A stretch of 64,000 nt of DNA from an uncultured Bacteroidia bacterium (lineage in GTDB: Bacteria > Bacteroidota > Bacteroidia > Bacteroidales > F082): assembly GCA_902774295.1 (NCBI GenBank), contig CACYHP010000001.1:806001-870000 (forward strand), given 5' to 3'. Position numbers and translations under genes: made by a program. Below are positions 58,837 through 64,000 of the stretch, one piece after another. The notes beneath the pieces were generated by a model that made no database searches, was not told the DNA's origin, and was given only the letters and a program-made list of their open reading frames with translations. The stretch's first letter is position 1, and every line of letters starts with the position of its first letter.

Positions 58837-60393
58837 ATGAAAAAGCTTTTAATAATAAAGGCTTTAATGCTTTTATTAATAACGGCTGCAATAATGCTGT
58901 CGTTCACACAATGCAGGAAAAGCTTGGAAAACGTAACTCCTGCTGGCGGTGAGAAAGTTTGCATCACCCTTAATGTTTCCAATGGCTCGAGACATGATGT
59001 CAACCCTGAAAACGGACTGGTCACATATACCGAAGGCGATGTGATTTATGTCGGGAATGAAGGCAAGTATATCGGTACTTTGACATGCCACGAAGCCGAT
59101 GACCATTATGTGTTTGTCGGTGATATCACAAATCCACAGACGACAGATTATCTGCATTTTTATTTTATTGGCGGCATCAACGTGGATCTCAGTTCGCTCA
59201 CTGTCGGCGAGACCACATCATTCGATGTAGACATTTCCAATCAGGCAACGACGCTTCCTGTGCTTTCTTATGTTCACACAGCGGAGCATTATTACGGAGA
59301 GACGGCATATAGATGCATGTTGGAAAACAAATGCGGTCTGGTGAAGTTCACCCTCGCCAATGGCAATTCTGAAGCTGTCAAGATTACCGGTATGAAGACT
59401 GGTGCAACCATTAACTTTGCAGACCCAGGCAATCCAATCGTTGCAAACGGCACACGAGACGCCATTACAATGAAATCGGAGAACGAGACCGAGAAATTGG
59501 CCATCATCCTTCCACAAGATGCCGTCACTGACGGATTGGTTCTGATTGACGGAGTCGCCTATAGTTACGATATGGCGGCAGTTACAGATAATGATTATTT
59601 AACCATTAATATTGACAACACGACACCTTCGACAGATAAAGTGTTTACTGTGAGTAAGAATGGTAATGTCGTCCGCTTTAGTTTAGGTAACCTTCAGTAC
59701 GACAAAAGAACCAGTAAATATAGTTTCATGGAACATCAATACGACGTGGTTGAAACAGAGTATCAAAATGTCGGCGAAAACTATTCAAGGCAGGATATAG
59801 TGGGTCTCTTCGGTTGGGGAACAGGTGATAACCCAACTATGACATCGGAAGATACCCTTGATTATGAAGTATTTAAAGACTGGGGCGATTATTGTGGTGA
59901 TCCGACTGGTAATTCGTATCATTGGTATACCCTTTCGGAGGATGAGTGGGCGTGGCTTATAGGTATTAGAGCCCAAGCTGCTCCTGGGGTCACCTGCAGA
60001 GAAGGGAATCGTTTCCTACATGCCAGAATCACAGTGGACGGTAAGAGTTATTATGGAATTATCGTATATCCTGATGGATATTATGGTGGTATAGGTGGTT
60101 ATGCATATAATAATTATCGGAATGTGGCTGCTGTTTCAGCTGGTGACTGGTCATCTATGGAGGCAGCTGGTGCTGTGTTCTTGCCTGGTGCTGGCACGCG
60201 CAATGGGCTGAAAGTGTCGGATTGCAACATAAAGGGTGGTTACTGGTCCTCTACTCTTTCTAATTATCGTGTTGATCTTTATAATGATAGAGCTGTATAT
60301 CTAATGCTATTCAGGGACGATCTTTTTACGTCTTTGGATCCTAGCGGCCGTTCTCGCCGTATTTATGGCCAGTCTGTGCGCCTGGTGCGATAG
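58837..60393 (+). CDS. Large lipoprotein with C-type-lectin-like C-terminal segment; possible DGR variable protein
   Basis: 518 residues. The signal LLLITAAIMLSFTQC suggests lipidation at the Cys of FTQC (~27). Residues ~30-265 are beta-sandwich modules (LVTYTEGDVIYVGNEGKY, CGLVKFTLANGNSEAVKITGM) like those of fimbrillin-type Bacteroidales lipoproteins. From ~268 a VFTVSKNGNVVRFSLGNLQY module leads to a FISUMP/formylglycine-enzyme-like fold: WYTLSEDEWAWLIG, EAAGAVFLPGAGTRNG, GGYWSST and a closing RIYGQSVRLVR. The last ~45 residues show codons ending in C or T almost without break (60247-60288) around fixed A..L.F and R..GQSVRLV positions, the layout of DGR target genes in this phylum. No reverse transcriptase is in the window. 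Confidence 0.8.
   Translation: MKKLLIIKALMLLLITAAIMLSFTQCRKSLENVTPAGGEKVCITLNVSNGSRHDVNPENGLVTYTEGDVIYVGNEGKYIGTLTCHEADDHYVFVGDITNPQTTDYLHFYFIGGINVDLSSLTVGETTSFDVDISNQATTLPVLSYVHTAEHYYGETAYRCMLENKCGLVKFTLANGNSEAVKITGMKTGATINFADPGNPIVANGTRDAITMKSENETEKLAIILPQDAVTDGLVLIDGVAYSYDMAAVTDNDYLTINIDNTTPSTDKVFTVSKNGNVVRFSLGNLQYDKRTSKYSFMEHQYDVVETEYQNVGENYSRQDIVGLFGWGTGDNPTMTSEDTLDYEVFKDWGDYCGDPTGNSYHWYTLSEDEWAWLIGIRAQAAPGVTCREGNRFLHARITVDGKSYYGIIVYPDGYYGGIGGYAYNNYRNVAAVSAGDWSSMEAAGAVFLPGAGTRNGLKVSDCNIKGGYWSSTLSNYRVDLYNDRAVYLMLFRDDLFTSLDPSGRSRRIYGQSVRLVR
60247..60390 (+). other. Candidate hypervariable (VR-like) segment
   Basis: Fourteen consecutive codons from TCC (60247) to GAT (60288) end in C or T, twelve of them in T; a second block from AGC (60343) to GGC (60369) is also all NNY. 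Between them sit conserved A..L.F positions; the frame ends at RxxGQSVRLVR. Adenine-directed mutagenesis of AAY codons would leave such NNY tracts. Confidence 0.5.
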
Positions 60394-60399
60394 GCTCGA

Positions 60400-60999
60400 C
60401 TATCGGTATTCTTTATTGTATTTTTCAATTAAATCCAAAACTTCATCTCTTCCGATTTTCTTTTCGGAAGAGGTGATGATCATTGTGGGAAGCTCTTCCC
60501 ATTCTTTAAGGAGTGTTTTCTTGTAAACCTCAATGTTTGCTGACAGTTGCTTGCTGCCCAGCTTGTCGGTTTTGGTGAAAACTATTGCAAACGGCACCTG
60601 GTTCTCGCCAAGACCGGAAATGAACTCCAGGTCGATTTTCTGCGGCTCGATGCGGCTGTCGACCAAAACGAACGTCATCACCAAATTTTGACGCCCGAGG
60701 ATGTATGCGTCGAGCATCTTTTTCCACATCTCACGATCTTTCTGCGAACGTTTTGCAAAGCCATAGCCCGGCAGATCCACGAGATACCATTCGTCATTGA
60801 TAATGAAATGGTTGATTGTGATGGTCTTGCCCGGTGTCGCCGACACTTTCGCCAGCTTGCTGTTGCCCGTCAGCATGTTGATGAGCGACGATTTGCCCAC
60901 GTTGGAACGCCCGATGAAAGCATATTCAGGCTTGTCGGCTTTGGGGAGCTTGGCGACATTGGTGTTGCTTTGCAGAAATGATGCAGTCTTGATTATCAT
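60400..60999 (-). CDS. engB: Ribosome biogenesis GTPase YsxC/EngB
   Basis: 199 residues. GTPase needed for 50S assembly. G1 [14 protein letters not shown] (~31-44), G2 SATPGKT, G3 [13 protein letters not shown]4 FTKTDKL and G5 ITSSEKK are all visible. The C-terminal [11 protein letters not shown] end is normal. -7 box TAATTTTG at 61014-61021 (minus). Divergent from mraZ across a 343-base gap. Confidence 0.97.
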   Translation of the reverse strand: MIIKTASFLQSNTNVAKLPKADKPEYAFIGRSNVGKSSLINMLTGNSKLAKVSATPGKTITINHFIINDEWYLVDLPGYGFAKRSQKDREMWKKMLDAYILGRQNLVMTFVLVDSRIEPQKIDLEFISGLGENQVPFAIVFTKTDKLGSKQLSANIEVYKKTLLKEWEELPTMIITSSEKKIGRDEVLDLIEKYNKEYR

Positions 61000-61013
61000 G
61001 ATGAAAATTTTTG

Positions 61014-61021
61014 CAAAATTA
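61014..61021 (-). promoter_or_regulatory. engB promoter -7 box
   Basis: Minus-strand TAATTTTG, 15 bases before the engB ATG. Confidence 0.5.
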
Positions 61022-61049
61022 ATAAAAAAACTTTAAAAAGTGTTTTTTA

Positions 61050-61218
61050 ATGTGATGCACTGTCGTGCAATGTGGTTCACTGCGTGAAATATGCCGCTTC
61101 GCGGAATGTGGGACTTCGATAATTGCCCGAAGGAGGCACATTTCGACCGAAGGGAGAATCACATTTGCGAAGCAACACATTGGAGCGTAGCGACCACATT
61201 TCCGAACGTAGTGAGGAC
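61050..61218. repeat. Array of triloop mini-hairpins, array 2
   Basis: Fills half of the 343-base engB-mraZ gap. Units include TGCAC-TGTC-GTGCA, TTCAC-TGC-GTGAA, CCGC-TTC-GCGG and TTGC-GAA-GCAA, spaced by AATGTG on the left and CACATT on the right, exactly as at 51371-51515 but with different stems. The rest of the gap holds the mraZ upstream region; no gene was seen. Confidence 0.8.
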
Positions 61219-61286
61219 TGTTGTTAATAACTTTTTTCATTGTTGATAACTCTGTTGATAAATTTTTTGAAAATTTTTGTACAAAA

Positions 61287-61301
61287 GTGGGAATAAGTGG
61301 G
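61287..61301 (+). promoter_or_regulatory. MraZ operator boxes
   Basis: GTGGG-AATAA-GTGGG: two GTGGG words with a 5-base spacer, the spacing described for MraZ binding upstream of mraZ in other bacteria. A TTTTGTACAAAA palindrome lies just before it (61275-61286). Confidence 0.65.
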
Positions 61302-61342
61302 AAAAAATGTATAATTTTACATGCTGAAAAATTTGTATACAA

Positions 61343-61804
61343 ATGGATTATCCGATTGGTGAATATTATTGCAAGTTAGATGCCAAAGGAAGGCTGCTCT
61401 TGCCCAGTAGTTTCAAGGAACAGCTAGGGGAGGCGCTGAACGAGGGTTTCGTGCTGCGACCGGGTCTGTTCGAGACCTGCCTCGACGTGTACGGAAAGGA
61501 CGATTGGCGTAAACTGCAGGACAAACTCGGTAAGCTGAACCCGTTCAAGAAGGAAAACCTGATGATGATGCGCCGCATCAACGCGGGTGCGAGAGTGGTG
61601 ATGATGGATGCGAGCGGACGTCTTCAGATACCGAAGGACCTCGTCGAGAAATGCGAGATGGTGAAGGAAGTGGTGATCACTTCATTGCCTGACAGAATGC
61701 AGATCTGGGCGAAAGAGAAGATGGACGAGAGCAACGCGCAGATGACGGACGCGGAGTTTTCGCAGATGCTTGAAGACCGTCTTGGAAACATTGATTTTGA
61801 ATAA
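61343..61804 (+). CDS. mraZ: Transcriptional regulator MraZ
   Basis: 153 residues; two AbrB-like half-domains: YCKLDAKGRLLLPSSFKEQL near residue 8 and VMMDASGRLQIPKDLVEKC near 85. DNA-binding repressor of its own division/cell-wall (dcw) operon. Spacing and order mraZ-rsmH-ftsL-ftsI match the usual start of the cluster. rsmH starts 11 bases downstream. GTGGG boxes upstream fit autoregulation. Confidence 0.95.
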   Translation: MDYPIGEYYCKLDAKGRLLLPSSFKEQLGEALNEGFVLRPGLFETCLDVYGKDDWRKLQDKLGKLNPFKKENLMMMRRINAGARVVMMDASGRLQIPKDLVEKCEMVKEVVITSLPDRMQIWAKEKMDESNAQMTDAEFSQMLEDRLGNIDFE

Positions 61805-61815
61805 AAATTTTGGCG

Positions 61816-62709
61816 ATGTATCATAATCCTGTGTTGTTGAACGAGTGTATCGATGGCCTGAACATCAATCCGGACGGCATCTACGTTGATGTGACGTTCG
61901 GCGGTGGCGGTCATTCGCGCGCCATCCTCGAGCATCTCAAGGGCGGCCACCTCTATGCCTTCGACCAGGATGCCGATGCGGTCAAGAACGCTTTTGATGA
62001 TGAGCGTTTCACCTTCATCCCGCAGAACTTCCGTTACATGAAGAACTTCGTGCAGCTTTACGCGAATTCCAAAGTCGACGGTATTTTGGCGGATCTGGGC
62101 GTCTCATCATACCAGTTCGACACACCGGAGAAGGGTTTCTCGACACGTTTTGATGGTCGCCTCGACATGCGTATGAACCAGAACGACCCGGTGGACGCGG
62201 CGAACATCGTGAATACATACGAAGTTGCGGCTTTGGCAAGCATATTTTCGCGCTACGGCGAGTTGAAAAATGCTATGACATTCGCAAGAGATATTGAAAT
62301 GGCAAGAGAAATCGAGCCGATAGAGACTACTACTGATTTAAAAAACGCTGTGGCGTCACATCTGCCGAAAGGTCAGGAAAACAAAGTGCTGGCACAGATA
62401 TTTCAGGCTTTGAGAATAGAGGTGAACAAAGAGATGGAGGTGCTTGAGGCGTTCTTATCGCAATGTGCCGACGTCTTGAAGCCGGGCGGAAGGCTGGTGG
62501 TAATGTCGTATCACTCGCTGGAAGACCGTCTCGTGAAGAACTTCATGCGCAGCGGCAAGGTCGACGGTGAGGTGGAACAGGATTTCTTTGGAAATCGTAA
62601 TACACCTTATAAATTAATAACGCATAAGCCGATAGTGCCGAGCGATGAGGAAATTGCGAGAAATAGCAGGGCGAGGAGCGCGAAACTTAGAATTGCAGAG
62701 AAAGTTTAG
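61816..62709 (+). CDS. rsmH: 16S rRNA (cytosine-1402-N4)-methyltransferase RsmH
   Basis: 298 residues from ATG 61816. Motifs: HNPVLLNECIDGLNI, VDVTFGGGGHSRAIL, ILADLGVSSYQFDTPEKGFS, QIFQALRIEVNKEMEVLEAFL and VVMSYHSLEDRLVKNF near residue 232. Methylates the decoding site of 16S rRNA. Length is normal. Followed by a 111-base gap with AAGATTTTGAAAGATTT repeats. Confidence 0.97.
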   Translation: MYHNPVLLNECIDGLNINPDGIYVDVTFGGGGHSRAILEHLKGGHLYAFDQDADAVKNAFDDERFTFIPQNFRYMKNFVQLYANSKVDGILADLGVSSYQFDTPEKGFSTRFDGRLDMRMNQNDPVDAANIVNTYEVAALASIFSRYGELKNAMTFARDIEMAREIEPIETTTDLKNAVASHLPKGQENKVLAQIFQALRIEVNKEMEVLEAFLSQCADVLKPGGRLVVMSYHSLEDRLVKNFMRSGKVDGEVEQDFFGNRNTPYKLITHKPIVPSDEEIARNSRARSAKLRIAEKV

Positions 62710-62732
62710 AGTGGTCTAAAAGTTTGAAGTTG

Positions 62733-62806
62733 AAAGAGTTTTTGGAATAAGATTTTGAAAGATTTTTTATAGATTTTTTTAAGATTTTGAGCCGAAGGCG
62801 ACCAGA
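62733..62806. repeat. AAGATTTTGAAAGATTT repeat with GCC-GAA-GGC hairpin
   Basis: AAGATTTTGAAAGATTTTT, TAGATTTTTTTAAGATTTTGA and hairpin GCC-GAA-GGC; half of the inverted-repeat structure seen at 23205-23336. Confidence 0.6.
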
Positions 62807-62820
62807 AAAAAATAGAAAAT

Positions 62821-63147
62821 ATGAAAAAAAATAAAGGTTCGTTTTTCAATGAGTATTTGGGAGGCGATGTCTTCTCAAAGAAAACGGTGATCAAGCAGAT
62901 GCCGTTCATTCTGTATGTCGTGTTTTTGCTGATGCTTTACATCACGAACACTTATATCGCAGAAGATATCAACCGTGAGGTGCTGACGAAGACGAAACTT
63001 TTGGAAGACCGTCATGTGGAGTATGTCTACAACAAATCGGAGATTACAAGGATGACGAAACAGTCGGAGCTTGCTAAGATATTGAAAAACAAAGGTATAA
63101 AAGAATCGGTGGAGCCATTGAAGAAGCTTACGATAAACAATAAATAG
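62821..63147 (+). CDS. FtsL-like cell division protein
   Basis: 108 residues: a cytoplasmic N-terminus, one transmembrane helix (MPFILYVVFLLMLYITNTYIA, ~39-59) and a short coiled-coil outside part ending EPLKKLTINNK. Position between rsmH and the transpeptidase and this topology match FtsL (bitopic, coiled coil), which is poorly conserved in sequence and often called FtsL-like. Part of the FtsQLB complex that controls septal peptidoglycan synthesis. Confidence 0.85.
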   Translation: MKKNKGSFFNEYLGGDVFSKKTVIKQMPFILYVVFLLMLYITNTYIAEDINREVLTKTKLLEDRHVEYVYNKSEITRMTKQSELAKILKNKGIKESVEPLKKLTINNK

Positions 63148-63156
63148 TGCAACATT

Positions 63157-64000
63157 ATGAGTAAGATGAATTTTGGTGATGTATGGCGTGTCGTTTTGAT
63201 CTACGTGCTAATGCTCGTGGTAGGCATCGCTATTGTTGCCAAAATCATTATTATTCAGACTGTTGACAGAGAGGAATTGCTCGAGAGCGCACGTAAGGCT
63301 GACATCAGAATCGTGTCGGTGCCTGCCGTCAGAGGTAATATCTTCTCGAAAAACGGAACGCTTCTCGCTACCACGATACCTGTTTTTGACATACATTTTG
63401 ACCCGGTGGCAGTGCCGCAAGACAGATTCGACAGGGAGATTGGAGCGCTGTCGGACAGCTTGGCGAGGATGCTAAAGACGCATACCAAGTCACAGTTTGT
63501 GAATATGTTCACCAAGGCACGCAACAACAACAAACGTTATGTGAAAGTCGCGCGCAAACTCAAGATGGATGAATATGAGAGACTGAAAACATTCCCGATT
63601 TTCAAGGAGAGACTTGGAAATGGTCTGATCGCCGACAAGCAGCTGGTAAGAGAGCGTCCGTATGGCGACATCGCTATGCGTGTGATTGGTTATGTGAATT
63701 ATAATGACACATTGAATCCTGTGAAAGTTGGTCTCGAAGGTGCTTACGATACCTGTCTCAGTGGTAGAGACGGCGTCCAGATGCGTCGCCGTATCAACGG
63801 AGGAAGGTTTATCGACGTGCCGGCATCGGGCAATGTGACGCCAAGCAACGGAAAAGATATCTACACTTCCATCGACGCTAAGATCCAGGATGTGGCTGAG
63901 GAGTCGCTGCGTCGCTGCCTCGACGAGAACAAGGCACAGCAGGGCTGCGTCATCATGATGGACGTGAAATCGGGATTCATCGAGGTGATGGCATCGCTGA
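63157..64000 (+). CDS. ftsI: Division transpeptidase (FtsI/PBP3-like), partial
   Basis: About 281 residues are visible from ATG 63157; the gene runs off the right edge. N-terminal transmembrane helix (VVLIYVLMLVVGIAIVAKIIII), then the non-penicillin-binding dimerisation domain: VPAVRGNIFSKNGTLLATTIP (~45-65), RPYGDIAMRVIGYVN, VGLEGAYDTCLSGRDG. The transpeptidase part starts near TSIDAKIQDVAEESL, with the SxxK Ser beyond the edge. Septal cell-wall synthesis. Gene 4 of the dcw cluster; the start follows ftsL by 9 bases. Confidence 0.95.
   Translation, partial: MSKMNFGDVWRVVLIYVLMLVVGIAIVAKIIIIQTVDREELLESARKADIRIVSVPAVRGNIFSKNGTLLATTIPVFDIHFDPVAVPQDRFDREIGALSDSLARMLKTHTKSQFVNMFTKARNNNKRYVKVARKLKMDEYERLKTFPIFKERLGNGLIADKQLVRERPYGDIAMRVIGYVNYNDTLNPVKVGLEGAYDTCLSGRDGVQMRRRINGGRFIDVPASGNVTPSNGKDIYTSIDAKIQDVAEESLRRCLDENKAQQGCVIMMDVKSGFIEVMASL

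Noticed and set aside
60394..60420. DGR mutagenic-homing site directly after the candidate variable region
   Set aside because: Only a few bases separate the stop from engB and no template-like repeat is visible, so no such site could be shown.

Overview
The window looks like a chromosomal segment of an anaerobic member of the Bacteroidota, most likely order Bacteroidales. Several lines of evidence point this way. Five secreted proteins end in a type A type IX secretion (T9SS) sorting domain. Promoters carry the Bacteroidota -7 box TAnnTTTG, usually just before the start codon. Shine-Dalgarno sites are weak or absent. DUF4296, DUF2851 and HU-CCDC81/SPOR proteins are present. Intergenic gaps are full of short palindromic and tandem repeats of the Bacteroidota kind. 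There is no rRNA, CRISPR array, prophage or insertion sequence. Both window edges cut genes (kdsD at the left, a division transpeptidase at the right).

Layout. 0-9.7 kb: kdsD (partial), recQ, a DUF4296 lipoprotein, uvrC and thiL. An ECF sigma factor follows with an anti-sigma-like membrane protein, a lipoprotein and a redoxin-type T9SS cargo, then a second T9SS cargo. 9.7-16.8 kb: tRNA(CAU), dusB, mfd, tatA-tatC and a MATE exporter. 17-22.4 kb: a subtilase T9SS cargo, an archaeal-type AAA ATPase followed one base later by a solute-binding lipoprotein, tRNA-Ala and a choline-kinase-like protein. 22.4-28.4 kb, minus strand: the SUF iron-sulfur locus sufB-C-D-[lipoprotein]-S-E-DUF59. Its SufD is shortened, its SufS carries a repeat-derived insertion, and 20-bp palindromes lie in the gaps. 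28.5-34.9 kb: a membrane protein, a GT39 glycosyltransferase, DUF2851, a coiled-coil protein, zapA, 6S RNA and rny. 35-41.6 kb: a small T9SS cargo, hutU, a C10 protease/beta-helix T9SS cargo and a GT2. 41.8-51.4 kb: tgt, an LptF/G permease, a deoxynucleoside kinase, kdsB, an HU/SPOR protein, trmB, pcm, a Gfo/Idh oxidoreductase, a lipoprotein and a polyprenyl-phosphate sugar transferase. 51.5-54.9 kb: tig-clpP-clpX (minus strand) and tRNA-Leu. 54.9-60.4 kb: an ABC permease, dapD, tRNA-His, ruvX, def, a TPR lipoprotein and a large lipoprotein with a possible hypervariable C-terminus. 60.4-64 kb: engB, then the start of the dcw division cluster (mraZ-rsmH-ftsL-ftsI).

Most genes are housekeeping. 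The accessory signal lies in two places. First, the lipoprotein at 58837-60393 ends in a C-type-lectin-like segment whose codon pattern resembles a variable region of a diversity-generating retroelement (DGR); no reverse transcriptase is in the window. Second, several families of intergenic repeats are present: a 71-bp near-palindrome, triloop mini-hairpin arrays, GGATAA palindromes, GTCATTTCGAC elements and AATCCTGT tandems. Some of these have entered reading frames and now encode protein termini or an internal insertion.

All gene calls rest on reading the translated sequence and recalling family features. No database search was possible.
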